A stretch of DNA of 64,000 bases, from positions 434,001 to 498,000 of the forward strand of contig NZ_JABTEX010000004.1 of assembly GCF_015711645.1 (NCBI RefSeq), written 5' to 3'. Numbering within the stretch: the stretch's first letter is position 1; every line of letters starts with the position of its first letter. This document shows positions 28,008-37,901 of the stretch, piece after piece. The notes under the pieces were generated by a model. It was not told the DNA's origin. It made no database searches and worked only from the letters and a program-made list of their open reading frames with translations. The translations under genes and the position numbers were made by a program. This stretch comes from Planomonospora sp. ID82291 (lineage in GTDB: Bacteria; Actinomycetota; Actinomycetes; Streptosporangiales; Streptosporangiaceae).

Positions 28008-28823
28008 TCACGGTTTGCGGGCGACGACGCCGAACTGGGCCACTTCCGCGGGGAGCTCGCCGGGGCCGGCGAATTCGGGACGCCAGCGCGAGCACGACAC
28101 CATGCCGGGCTCCAGCACCTCGAGGCCGTCGAGGAAACCGGCGATCTCCCGGCTGCCGCGGGCGGTGATCGGCGGGGTGGCGTGGTCGTTCCAGAACCGC
28201 ATGGCCTCGGCGTTCGCCTCCCCGCCCAGCTCCAGGGTGGGATGGGTGAGCACCAGGTGGCTGCCGGAGGGCACGGCGTCCATCAGCCGGTGCACGATCC
28301 CCCGGGCCTCCGCGGTGTCGAGGATGAAGTTGAGGATCCCCAGCAGCATGACCGCCACCGGCCGGTCGAAGTCCAGCGTCCTGGCGGCGGCCTTCAGGAT
28401 CGCGTCGGTGTCCCGCGCGTCGGCGTCGACGTAGTCGGTGGCGCCCTCGGGCGTGCCCGCCAGCAGCGCGCGGGCGTGCACCAGGACGAGCGGGTCGTTG
28501 TCGACGTAGACGATCCGCGCGTCCGGCGCCACCCGCTGCGCCACCTCGTGGGTGTTGTCGACGGTGGGCAGCCCGGTGCCGATGTCGAGGAACTGGCGGA
28601 TGCCCGCCTCGCCCGCCAGATGGCGGACCGCCCGCCCCAGGAACGCCCGGTCGGCGCGCGCGACGTGGACGATGTCGGGGAACATGCCGAAGACCCGGTC
28701 GCCGACCGCGCGGTCGGCGGGGTAGTGGTCCTTGCCGCCCAGCCAGTAGTTCCACACCCGGGCGTTGTGCGCGACGTCGGGGTTCAGCCTGCCCGGCTCG
28801 ATGGGGGCTCGCTCGTCTTCCAC
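28008..28823 (-). CDS. SAM-dependent methyltransferase, DUF574 (PF04672) family
   Basis: A 271-residue protein with the family pattern. The N-terminus has HNARVWNYWLGGKDHYPADR, then the SAM-binding glycine loop FLDIGTGLPTVDNTHEV, an acidic loop YVDNDPLVLVHARALL, and DADARD. DUF574 proteins are abundant in Streptomyces and relatives, and substrates are mostly unknown. GTG 28823 is supported by GAGGAG 6 nt upstream. It is divergent from the XRE regulator at 29040. Confidence 0.87.
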   Translation of the reverse strand: MEDERAPIEPGRLNPDVAHNARVWNYWLGGKDHYPADRAVGDRVFGMFPDIVHVARADRAFLGRAVRHLAGEAGIRQFLDIGTGLPTVDNTHEVAQRVAPDARIVYVDNDPLVLVHARALLAGTPEGATDYVDADARDTDAILKAAARTLDFDRPVAVMLLGILNFILDTAEARGIVHRLMDAVPSGSHLVLTHPTLELGGEANAEAMRFWNDHATPPITARGSREIAGFLDGLEVLEPGMVSCSRWRPEFAGPGELPAEVAQFGVVARKP

Positions 28824-29039
28824 GCGTTCTCCTCGGCGTTCGTGCCTCCGGTGCGGCCGGATTCCGCCGCCGCGGACGGCGGCGCTCCGGGCGATCATGA
28901 GGATCATAGTGAATTGTCTGCTTATGGGGTCAGGCTCGCGTGGTCGTCCCGGTCTTGTGCGGTACGGCTGACGCGGCCGTGCGGGCGTGGAAAACTTGAC
29001 CCGGTCGGACGGGGGCGGTTTGCCGTGAAGGGAGCGGGC

Positions 29040-29957
29040 TTGCGTACGGTTCCGCCGGTAGGAGAGCACACTGAGGATCATGCCTCCGGTTACGGGCAGG
29101 CGGGTCCCACGGTCCTGCGGATGGTGGTGGGCGCGAACCTGCGCCGCCTCCGTACGGCGTGCGGGATCACCCGCGAGGAGGCGGGGAGGGCGATCCGGGC
29201 CTCCGACTCCAAGATCAGCCGGCTGGAGCTGGGCCGGACCGGGTTCAAGCAGCGGGACGTGGCCGACCTGCTCACCCTCTACGGCGTCACCGACGAGGCC
29301 GAGCGGGAGACCCTGCTCGCCCTGGCGGCCCGGGCCGGCGCGCCGGGCTGGTGGCACGAGTACGGCGACGCGGTCCCCCCCTGGTTCGACGCCTTCCTCG
29401 ACCTGGAGCAGTCCGCCTGCGTCATCCGCACCTACGAGCTCCAGTTCGTCCCCGGCCTGCTGCAGACCGAGGACTACGCCCGCGCGGTGATCGGCTCCGG
29501 CGCCGGGGACGCCTCCCCGGAGGAGATCGAGCGCCGGGTCGCGCTGCGGATGCGGCGCGGGCGGCTGCTGCACCGGCCCGATCCGCCCCGGTTCTGGGCG
29601 GTCATCGACGAGGTGGCGCTGCGCCGCCTCATCGGGGGGCGTTCGACGATGCGCGCCCAGATCGAGCACCTCATCCGGCTCGCCGAGCTGCCCCACGTCA
29701 CCATCCAGATCATGCCGTTCAGCGTCACCGGCCACGCCGAGACGGCCGGGCCGATCACGGTCCTGCGCTTCGCGGAGGGCGAGCTTCCCGACGTGGTCTA
29801 CCTGGAGCAGCTCTCCGGGGCCGTCTATCTGGACAAGGACGCCGACACCGCGCGCTACCGGTACGTCATGAACCGGTTGAGCGTGGAGGCCGGGCAGCCG
29901 ACCGAGACGGCCGAGACCCTCCGGCGGATCCTCGCGGAGACCGGCTACCCCGACTGA
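29040..29957 (+). CDS. XRE-family regulator with DUF5753 domain
   Basis: A 305-residue protein. The N-terminal helix-turn-helix (about 27-85; RRLRTACGITREEAGRAIRASDSKISRLELG) is followed by the DUF5753 / Scr1-type domain (IRTYELQFVPGLLQTEDYARAV and YLEQLSGAVYLD). In actinomycetes these regulators usually sit beside a small DUF397 gene, forming a toxin-antitoxin-like pair. No DUF397 ORF is seen here. TTG 29040 has GGGAG 6 nt upstream; GTG 29025 is an alternative. It is divergent from the DUF574 methyltransferase. Confidence 0.85.
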   Translation: MRTVPPVGEHTEDHASGYGQAGPTVLRMVVGANLRRLRTACGITREEAGRAIRASDSKISRLELGRTGFKQRDVADLLTLYGVTDEAERETLLALAARAGAPGWWHEYGDAVPPWFDAFLDLEQSACVIRTYELQFVPGLLQTEDYARAVIGSGAGDASPEEIERRVALRMRRGRLLHRPDPPRFWAVIDEVALRRLIGGRSTMRAQIEHLIRLAELPHVTIQIMPFSVTGHAETAGPITVLRFAEGELPDVVYLEQLSGAVYLDKDADTARYRYVMNRLSVEAGQPTETAETLRRILAETGYPD

Positions 29958-30105
29958 TCCCGCCGCCGGAGGGACCCGGGGCCCGACGGGCTCCACGGGC
30001 CCGCCCGGCGCCGCCCGCCGTACCGGTCGCGGCCCGGCGGCCCGGTGCGTCCGCCCGGCCCGCGCGGAGCGCTCCGCGCGGGGAGGTGGGCTATGGTCGG
30101 AGGCG

Positions 30106-30486
30106 ATGAGGGAACCGCGGTGGAGTGCACGCAGGCCCGCTGCGGTGGCGGCCGCGGTGGGTCTCGTCTTCGTGGTCCTGCTCTTCGCGGCGGCCCCCTC
30201 CTCCTGGTCCGCCGGCTGGTCCGCCGACCGCGGGTCCGCCGAGGCCGGGACCGGCCTGCGGCTCCCGGACACCGGCGGGACGCACCCGTCGACCGCCCCG
30301 AGGGTGCTGGCGGGCGGAGCCGAGCACCTGCCGACGCCGGGACAGCTTCGCTCCCTCCCCGCCGTCGGAGAGCCCGCCGCGCTCCTCGTCCTGCTGCCGC
30401 TCGCCCTGCTGGGCACGGGCCCGGTGACGGGTTCCCGGCGCTGTGCCCGCCGCGTCGTCACCCCGCGCAGCCCGCCGCTGCCCTAG
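30106..30486 (+). CDS. Hypothetical membrane protein
   Basis: A 126-residue ORF with good GC3 bias. It has a hydrophobic segment at about 12-30, an extracytoplasmic Pro/Gly-rich stretch, and a second hydrophobic segment at about 90-105 followed by basic residues. GGAGG is only 2 nt before ATG 30106, unusually close. The layout resembles an LPxTG-like tail (hydrophobic segment then positive charges, and LPDTGG occurs at about 53-58), but the motif is far from the C-terminus, so sortase anchoring is not supported. Function is unknown. Confidence 0.5.
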   Translation: MREPRWSARRPAAVAAAVGLVFVVLLFAAAPSSWSAGWSADRGSAEAGTGLRLPDTGGTHPSTAPRVLAGGAEHLPTPGQLRSLPAVGEPAALLVLLPLALLGTGPVTGSRRCARRVVTPRSPPLP

Positions 30487-30754
30487 CGTCCTCCGTCCTT
30501 CTTCCCCGACCTTCGCCGGGCCCGCCGCACGCGGCCTCGACGGAGGTCTCCCGGCCGTGCGCCCCGCGCCGCCGCGCGCCCGCCGCCGACCGGACCGGAT
30601 CTCACGGTGACGGGCCGCGACCGGCCCGAACCGTCAGCGAACCATGCAAGGAGTCGATGCCGTCATGGGTGACATCAGATCAGCGAACAGGCCGCCGGAC
30701 GAGCGCCGGCGGCACACCGCGCGACCGGAGGAGGCGCGGAGCGTTCCGCGCCCC

Positions 30755-30829
30755 GCCACCGCACCGCCCGCCACCGCACCGCCCGCCACCGCACCGCCCG
30801 CCACCGCACCGCCCGCCACCGCACCGCCG
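30755..30829. repeat. 15-bp tandem repeat, five copies
   Basis: GCCACCGCACCGCCC is repeated five times (30755-30829), the last with one change. It could encode an Ala-Thr-Ala-Pro-Pro repeat if the downstream DksA-like gene starts at 30644 or 30665, or be untranslated leader if that gene starts at 30857. Confidence 0.85.
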
Positions 30830-30856
30830 GCCGCCGCGACGCCGGGAGGAAGTGAC

Positions 30857-31189
30857 ATGACCGTCGGGGCCCATCTCAGCGGCGTCCAGCTCGGCGCGAT
30901 CCGGGAGGAGCTGGACGAGCAGCTGTTCCGGTGGAACAAGCGGCTGGCCGAACTGGCGGACGCGGTGAACGACGACGCGGTGGAGGTGTCGGAGAAGGCG
31001 GAACTGCTCGCCGACCTCGTCTCCGCGGAGCGGAACGCCGCGGTCGTGCGCGAGGCCCTGGAGGGCATCGCCGGACGGGACTACGGCAGGTGCGACGGCT
31101 GCGGTTCCGCGATCCCCTTCGAGCGGTTGAAGGCCCGGCCCCTCGCGCGGCTGTGCGTGCCGTGCCAGCGCCGCCACGAGGGCGGCTGA
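30857..31189 (+). CDS. TraR/DksA-type zinc-finger protein
   Basis: A 110-residue protein with an N-terminal coiled-coil-like helix pair rich in Glu, Leu and Arg, and a C-terminal four-cysteine zinc finger (CDGCGSAIPFERLKARP then LCVPC). The family binds RNA polymerase through the secondary channel in proteobacteria; actinobacterial members are less studied. ATG 30857 is chosen for its GGAGGA at good spacing. In-frame starts at 30665 and 30644 would add a Pro/Thr/Ala repeat tail of about 65-70 residues, so the N-terminus is open. A 13-bp hairpin follows. Confidence 0.75.
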   Translation: MTVGAHLSGVQLGAIREELDEQLFRWNKRLAELADAVNDDAVEVSEKAELLADLVSAERNAAVVREALEGIAGRDYGRCDGCGSAIPFERLKARPLARLCVPCQRRHEGG

Positions 31190-31213
31190 GCCGCCGGCCG
31201 CTGCACCGCTGAA

Positions 31214-31243
31214 CCGGCGTCACCGCGTCCGCGGTGACGCCGG
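31214..31243. terminator. 13-bp perfect hairpin between dksA-like and eda genes
   Basis: CCGGCGTCACCGC and GCGGTGACGCCGG pair exactly around a GTCC loop, 24 bases after the DksA-like stop and before the convergent eda stop. It is a likely bidirectional terminator. Confidence 0.65.
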
Positions 31244-31323
31244 GACCGGCCTCCGGCCTCCGGTCGCCGACCGGGTGGCCGAGGGCCGGTCAGGTGGCCG
31301 GGTGGCCGGGTGGCCGGGGTCGG

Positions 31324-31944
31324 TCAGGCGGCCGGGCGGAGCGCGGCGGCCTCGGCGGCGAGCTTCTCGATCCGGGCGTAGTCGCCGGAGGCGAGCGCGT
31401 CGGCGGGGGTGAGCCAGGTCCCGCCCACGCAGCCGACGTTCGGCAGCGCGAGGTAGTCGGGCGCCGTCGCGAGTTTGATCCCGCCCGTCGGGCAGAACCG
31501 CACGTCGGGCAGGGGGCCGCCCAGCGACTTCAGGTACGGCAGGCCGCCCGCCGCCTCGGCCGGGAAGAACTTCATCTCGGTCAGCCCGCGCTCGGCCAGC
31601 GCCATGACCTCCGAGGCGGTCGCCACCCCGGGCAGGAACGGCACGCCGCCGTCCTCCATGGCGTCCACCAGCGCGGCCGTGCTGCCCGGACTGACCAGGA
31701 ACCTCGACCCGGCCTCCACCGAGGCGGCGACGTCACGGGCGCTCCTGACGGTCCCCGCGCCGATCACGGCGTCGGGCACCTCGGCGGCGATCCGCCGGAT
31801 CGCCTCCAGCGCGGCCGGGGTGCGGAGGGTGACCTCGATGACGGGCAGACCGCCCGCCACCAGGGCGCGGGCCAGGGGCACCGCGGTCTCCGGGTCGTCG
31901 ATCACGACGACCGGGACCACCGGGGCGATGTCGAGCAGGCTCAT
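31324..31944 (-). CDS. eda: 2-keto-3-deoxy-6-phosphogluconate (KDPG) aldolase
   Basis: A 206-residue class I aldolase that splits KDPG into pyruvate and glyceraldehyde 3-phosphate, the last step of the Entner-Doudoroff pathway. The catalytic Glu is in IEVTLRT, the phosphate-binding GAGTV is present, and the Schiff-base Lys is in [12 protein letters not shown] 31944 overlaps the glk stop in ATGA. It is the last gene of the zwf-edd-glk-eda operon. Confidence 0.93.
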   Translation of the reverse strand: MSLLDIAPVVPVVVIDDPETAVPLARALVAGGLPVIEVTLRTPAALEAIRRIAAEVPDAVIGAGTVRSARDVAASVEAGSRFLVSPGSTAALVDAMEDGGVPFLPGVATASEVMALAERGLTEMKFFPAEAAGGLPYLKSLGGPLPDVRFCPTGGIKLATAPDYLALPNVGCVGGTWLTPADALASGDYARIEKLAAEAAALRPAA

Positions 31945-32906
31945 GGGTACTCCAGGATGGACGGGGTCGCCAGACGCTGGGCCAGCCAGGCCGCCGCGCC
32001 GGTGAGGGCGGGCTGCGGGGCCACGATCAGCGTGGTGGCGATGGCGGACAGGTAGTCGCCGAGGGTCGGGGTGGCCTCGAACCTGCGACGGAAGTCGCCG
32101 GTCAGAACCCGGTCCACGATACGGGGCAGCACGCCGCCCCCGAGGTAGACCCCGCCGCGGGCGCCCAGTGTCAGCGCGACGTTCCCGGCGAAGGTGCCGA
32201 GCAGGCCGCAGAAGACCTCGACGGTCTCCGCGCAGAGCGGGTCGTCGGCCCGGTCCACGATGTCCGCGGGGGCCAGGCGCGGCGCGTCCACGCCGTGCAC
32301 CAGCGCCAGGGCGTGGTGCAGCCGGGTCAGCCCCGGCCCGGACAGCAGGTGCTCGGCCACCACGTGGCGGGCCCCCTCGGAGTGCAGCGCCCGGACGATC
32401 TCGCGGTCCCGCTCGTCCAGGACCGGCACGGTCACGTGCCCGCCCTCGCCGGGCAGGGGCATCCACCCCTCGGCCACGGGCACCAGGCCCGCGACGCCGA
32501 GGCCGGTCCCCGGGCCGAGCACCGCCTTGACCCCCTGCGACGGCTCGGGGCCGCCGAGGGAGACCAGGTCGTCGCCGGCCAGGTGCGGCAGCGACGCGGC
32601 CAGCGCCTCGAAGTCGTTGAGCAGTTCGACGTGGGGGATCCCCAGGTCGCGCACCGAACCCGACCAGCCGGCGTTGGTCAGCCGGTAGCGGTCGCCCTCC
32701 ACCGGACCGGCGATCGCCAGACAGGCCGCTCCCGGCCGAACTCCGCCCGCATGGTCTGCGAGATAGGCGGCTACGGCTTCGGGGAGTCCGTCGTGGTCCT
32801 TGCCGGCCAGTACGGCCACCGACTCCGGCCGGCCACCGGGTGCGGTGACCAGCCCGAACCGGGCGTTGGTGCCGCCGATGTCGGCGACGAGCCAGGGGTG
32901 GCTCAT
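31941..32906 (-). CDS. glk: Glucokinase, PF02685 (proteobacterial-type) family
   Basis: A 321-residue ATP-dependent glucokinase with N-terminal phosphate-binding [13 protein letters not shown], glucose-contact [19 protein letters not shown] and LPGEGGH. This is not the ROK-type glucokinase most common in actinobacteria. It overlaps edd upstream and eda downstream by ATGA junctions, so it is tightly coupled to the Entner-Doudoroff genes and would feed glucose 6-phosphate to Zwf. Confidence 0.9.
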   Translation of the reverse strand: MSHPWLVADIGGTNARFGLVTAPGGRPESVAVLAGKDHDGLPEAVAAYLADHAGGVRPGAACLAIAGPVEGDRYRLTNAGWSGSVRDLGIPHVELLNDFEALAASLPHLAGDDLVSLGGPEPSQGVKAVLGPGTGLGVAGLVPVAEGWMPLPGEGGHVTVPVLDERDREIVRALHSEGARHVVAEHLLSGPGLTRLHHALALVHGVDAPRLAPADIVDRADDPLCAETVEVFCGLLGTFAGNVALTLGARGGVYLGGGVLPRIVDRVLTGDFRRRFEATPTLGDYLSAIATTLIVAPQPALTGAAAWLAQRLATPSILEYP

Positions 32907-34927
32907 GCGTCTCCTCCATCGGACGGAACGGCGGTCCCGGCGTCCGCGCCGCCGACGGCGGTCCCGGCGTCCGGGACGGTCCCGGCGGCCCCGGTCTCCG
33001 GGGTGGTCCCGGCGGACCGGGCGACGCCCTCGGCGCGTCCGTTGAGGGCGAAGATGCCCGCCCCGCGCTCGGCGGGGCCCGCCGCGGCGCGGAAGGCGGC
33101 GAACAGCTCGCGGCCGGTGCCGACCCACTGGGCGTCCGTCAGCGGGGCGCCCTGCGGGGTGCGGGCGGCCAGCTCCGCGGCCGGCACCAGCAGCTCCAGG
33201 GTGCCCGCCGTGGAGTCGAGGCGGATCGGGTCGCCGTCCCGGACCAGCGCGATCGGACCGCCGTGCGCGGCCTCGGGCGACAGGTGGATGGCGGCCGGGA
33301 CCTTGCCCGACGCGCCGGACATGCGGCCGTCGGTGACGATCGCCACCCGCTGGCCGCGGTCCAGCAGGACCGACAGCGGCGGGGTGAGCTTGTGCAGCTC
33401 GGGCATGCCGTTCGCGCTCGGGCCCTGGTAGCGGATGACCGCCACGAAGTCCTGGCCGTCCAGCTCGCCCGCCTCGAAGGCGCTCAGCAGCTCCAGCTGG
33501 TCGTCGAAGACCTTCGCCGGGGCCTCGACCACCCGGTGCTCGGGCTTGACGGCCGAGACCTTGATGACCGAGCGGCCCAGGTTGCCGTCGAGCATGAGGG
33601 TGCCGCCGTCGGGGGAGAACGGGTCGCTCACCGGCCGCAGCACGTCCAGGTCGCCGCTGCCCCCGGTGCGCTCGGTCCAGACCAGCTCGCCGGGGGTGTC
33701 CTGCGATCTCATGCCGACTTCTGAGATCGTGGTGTCCTGCGCCTCCGGGGCCGCCTTCAGCTCGGGGGCCGAGCGGTAGTGGTCCAGCCCCCGACCGGCG
33801 ATGGTCAGCACGTCGCGGTGGAGCAGCCCGGCGTCGAGCAGGTCGCCGATGAGCACCTGCATGCCGCCCGCCGCCTGGAAGTGGTTCACGTCCGCCTGGC
33901 CGTTGGGGTACATCCGGGTCAGCAGCGGCACGGCCTTCGACAGGGCGGCCAGGTCGTCCCAGAGCAGCTCGATCCCGGCCGCCGCCGCGATGGCGACGAT
34001 GTGCATGGTGTGGTTGGTCGAGCCGCCCGTGGCCAGCAGCGCCACGCAGGCGTTGACGATCGCCTTCTCGTCGACGACCTTCCCGACGGGGGCGTACTCG
34101 TCGCCGTGCGCGGTGATCTCCACCGCCCGCCGGCCCGCCGCCTTCGTCAGGGCCTCGCGCAGCTCCGTGCGCGGGTTGACGAACGTCGCGCCCGGCAGGT
34201 GCAGGCCCATGACCTCGACCATGACCTGGTTGGAGTTGGCGGTGCCGTAGAAGGTGCAGGTGCCGGGGGAGTGGTAGGACTGCGCCTCGGCGTCCAGCAG
34301 CTCCTCCTTGCCGACCTTGCCTTCGGCGAACAGCTGCCGGGTGCGGGCCTTGACCTTGTTGGGCAGGCCGGAGGTCATCGGCCCGGCGGGCACGAAGACC
34401 GCGGGCAGGTGGCCGAAGTGCAGCGCGCCGATCAGCAGGCCGGGGACGATCTTGTCGCAGACGCCCAGCATGAGCGTGGCGTCGAACATGTCGTGGGAGA
34501 GCGCGATCGCGGTGGCCATCGCGATGACCTCGCGGCTGTAGAGCGAGAGCTCCATGCCGGGACGGCCCTGCGTGATGCCGTCGCACATGGCGGGCACCCC
34601 GCCGGCGAACTGCGCGACGCCGCCCGCCGCGCGGACCGCGGCCTTGAGGATCGCCGGGTAGGTCTCGTACGGCTGGTGCGCCGAGAGCATGTCGTTGTAG
34701 CTCGACACGATCGCCACGCCGGGCCTGACGTTCGCGCGCAGCGCGGGCTTGTCGATCCCGGCGGCGGCGAAGCCGTGGGCCAGGTTGGCGCAGCCCAGAC
34801 TGGAGCGGGCGGGCCCGCGCTCACGGGCGGCCCGGGCCTCGGCCTCCAGCCGTGCCAGGTAGGCGCCGCGGCTGGCGCGGCTGCGGTCGATCAGGCGGTC
34901 GGTGACCTCTTGGATGACGCGGTTCAT
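32903..34927 (-). CDS. edd: 6-phosphogluconate dehydratase
   Basis: A 674-residue IlvD/Edd family [4Fe-4S] dehydratase that converts 6-phosphogluconate to KDPG. Conserved features are the early [44 protein letters not shown] and [15 protein letters not shown]; the Cys residues for the cluster are present. It is about 60-70 residues longer than typical Edd because of an Ala/Gly/Thr-rich C-terminal tail built from DNA repeats (32930-33020). GGAGG precedes ATG 34927, which overlaps the stop of a 31-codon ORF. Confidence 0.93.
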   Translation of the reverse strand: MNRVIQEVTDRLIDRSRASRGAYLARLEAEARAARERGPARSSLGCANLAHGFAAAGIDKPALRANVRPGVAIVSSYNDMLSAHQPYETYPAILKAAVRAAGGVAQFAGGVPAMCDGITQGRPGMELSLYSREVIAMATAIALSHDMFDATLMLGVCDKIVPGLLIGALHFGHLPAVFVPAGPMTSGLPNKVKARTRQLFAEGKVGKEELLDAEAQSYHSPGTCTFYGTANSNQVMVEVMGLHLPGATFVNPRTELREALTKAAGRRAVEITAHGDEYAPVGKVVDEKAIVNACVALLATGGSTNHTMHIVAIAAAAGIELLWDDLAALSKAVPLLTRMYPNGQADVNHFQAAGGMQVLIGDLLDAGLLHRDVLTIAGRGLDHYRSAPELKAAPEAQDTTISEVGMRSQDTPGELVWTERTGGSGDLDVLRPVSDPFSPDGGTLMLDGNLGRSVIKVSAVKPEHRVVEAPAKVFDDQLELLSAFEAGELDGQDFVAVIRYQGPSANGMPELHKLTPPLSVLLDRGQRVAIVTDGRMSGASGKVPAAIHLSPEAAHGGPIALVRDGDPIRLDSTAGTLELLVPAAELAARTPQGAPLTDAQWVGTGRELFAAFRAAAGPAERGAGIFALNGRAEGVARSAGTTPETGAAGTVPDAGTAVGGADAGTAVPSDGGDA

Positions 34928-35011
34928 CCGGCCTCCTCCATCGGTGCGGGTGTCGGTTCGGTCGGTTCGGTCGGTTCACCCGGCCGGGGCGGGCCGGGCC
35001 GGTCGGGGCGC

Positions 35012-35019
<8 letters not shown>
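34924..35019 (-). CDS. 31-residue proline-rich micro-ORF coupling zwf to edd
   Basis: An ORF too short for normal calling exactly fills the zwf-edd gap. Its ATG (35019-35017) overlaps the zwf 3' end, with AGGAGG 6 nt upstream inside zwf, and its TGA (34926-34924) overlaps the edd ATG in ATGA. The product reads [16 protein letters not shown], then an EPT repeat and PAPMEEAG. It has no recognisable domain. The strong ribosome-binding site and the stop/start overlaps on both sides argue that it is translated, either as a coupling device or as a small protein. The Pro/Glu/Thr repeats could also reflect slippage-prone DNA. Confidence 0.5.
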
Positions 35020-36508
<1,489 letters not shown>

Positions 36509-36550
36509 GGGGGAGCTCCGTGGGGATCTTCCGGTTCGGGGATGGATCGG

Positions 36551-36600
36551 ACATTAGTCGGATCTTGTGCTTTGCACAAGCGTTCTTTTGTCATCATAGA
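36551..36600. promoter_or_regulatory. Divergent zwf/ROK promoters sharing one palindromic operator
   Basis: CTTGTGC-TTT-GCACAAG (36564-36580) is a perfect 7-bp-arm palindrome. Minus strand: TTGTGC -35 (36579-36574), 17 nt, TAATGT -10 (36556-36551) for zwf. Plus strand: TTGCAC -35 (36572-36577), 17 nt, CATAGA -10 (36595-36600) for the ROK gene. The palindrome overlaps both -35 boxes, so one bound repressor dimer could shut off both directions. Confidence 0.65.
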
Positions 36601-36650
36601 TGAGAAAGTCGGAACTTTTCATTCCTTAAGGGGTGTGGTTCACTGGGCCG

Positions 36651-37820
36651 ATGCCTCGACGTCCCGCAGCCGCGCTCGCCACGAGCGGCGAGGTGCTCCG
36701 TCTCATCCGCACCGGTGAAGCCGTCACCCGTGCGGACATCGGGCGTGTCACCGGCCTGTCCCGGCCCGCGGTCTCCCTGCGCGTCACCGAGTTGCTGGAC
36801 CGCCGCCTGATCGTCGAGGACAACGAGGGCCCCTCCACCGGGGGGCGCCCGCCCACCCGCCTGGTCTTCAACGCCGCCGGCGGCGTCGTCCTGGTCGCCT
36901 CGCTGGGCGCCAGCCGCGCGCAGATCGCCGTCTGCGACCTCGCCGCGGGCGAGCTGGCCCGCGCCGACCTCGCCGTCGACGTCGAGGAGGGGCCCGACGT
37001 CGTGCTGCCCCTGGTCATGCGGACCTGGGAGGAGCTGCTCGGCGACCGGCCCGTGAGCCTGGTCAGGGCCGTCGGCCTGGGCGTCCCGGCGACCGTGGAG
37101 TTCGCGGCCCGCCGTACCGAGAGCGCCCGCATCATGGCGAGCTGGACCGGCGTGGCCATCCCGCCGATCATCGCCGCGCGCTTCCCCGTGCCCGTCTTCC
37201 TCGACAACGACGTCAACGTCATCGCCATCGGCGAGCACCGCGCGGTCTACACCGGCCAGGCCGACGACCTGCTGTTCATCAAGGTCTCCACCCGGATCGG
37301 CGCGGGAGTCATCGCGGGCGGCGAGATCCTGCGCGGTGCGCTGGGCGCGGCCGGGGAGATCGGCCACATCCCGGTCCGCGACGGCGGGGGAGTGCTCTGC
37401 CGGTGCGGCAACACCGACTGCCTCGACTCGGTCGCCAGCGCCACCGCGATCCTGCGCGGCCTGCGCTCCCGGGGGTACGAGGTCACGACGCTCGCCGACG
37501 TGGTCGCCCTGGTGCGCGGCGGGGACGCCGAGACGATGACGGTGATCCGGGACGCCGCCCGGATGCTGGGAGAGGTGGTGGCCGGCGCGGTCAACATCCT
37601 CAACCCGGCCGTGGTCGTCCTCGGCGGCGACGTCGCCGAGGCGTTCCAGCCGCTGGTGTCGGGGGTGCGCGAGGTGGTCTACCGCCGCTCGACCGCGCTG
37701 TCCACCCGCAACCTCCGCATCGAGCGCAGCCGCCTCGGCCCCGGGGCGGGCATCGTCGGCTGCGCCCACATGGTCCTCGACCACGTCCTCTCCCCCGAGG
37801 CGATCGACTCCTCCGCCTGA
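36651..37820 (+). CDS. ROK-family transcriptional repressor
   Basis: A 389-residue protein with an N-terminal winged HTH (GEVLRLIRTGEAVTRADIGRVTGLSRPAVSLRV) and a ROK sugar-kinase-like domain. The ROK zinc motif is present (GHIPVRDGG with CRCGNTDCLD), as is DNDVNVIAIGE. The sugar-kinase catalytic DxGGT loop is replaced by VASLGASRAQI, consistent with a regulator that senses rather than phosphorylates sugar. It is divergent from zwf and probably represses the Entner-Doudoroff operon and itself through 36564-36580. ATG 36651 lacks a close ribosome-binding site; GTG 36633 is the alternative. Confidence 0.88.
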   Translation: MPRRPAAALATSGEVLRLIRTGEAVTRADIGRVTGLSRPAVSLRVTELLDRRLIVEDNEGPSTGGRPPTRLVFNAAGGVVLVASLGASRAQIAVCDLAAGELARADLAVDVEEGPDVVLPLVMRTWEELLGDRPVSLVRAVGLGVPATVEFAARRTESARIMASWTGVAIPPIIAARFPVPVFLDNDVNVIAIGEHRAVYTGQADDLLFIKVSTRIGAGVIAGGEILRGALGAAGEIGHIPVRDGGGVLCRCGNTDCLDSVASATAILRGLRSRGYEVTTLADVVALVRGGDAETMTVIRDAARMLGEVVAGAVNILNPAVVVLGGDVAEAFQPLVSGVREVVYRRSTALSTRNLRIERSRLGPGAGIVGCAHMVLDHVLSPEAIDSSA

Positions 37821-37901
37821 CGGGGAGCCGCGACCCGCGATCACGGGCCGTGCCCCCGCCGTGGCGTGGAGTGCCCGGATCCGGGGCAGGGTGCACCGAT
37901 A

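Noticed and set aside
30755-30829. Repeat array considered as a CRISPR array
   Set aside because: Units are 15 bp and directly adjacent, with no spacers and no cas genes.
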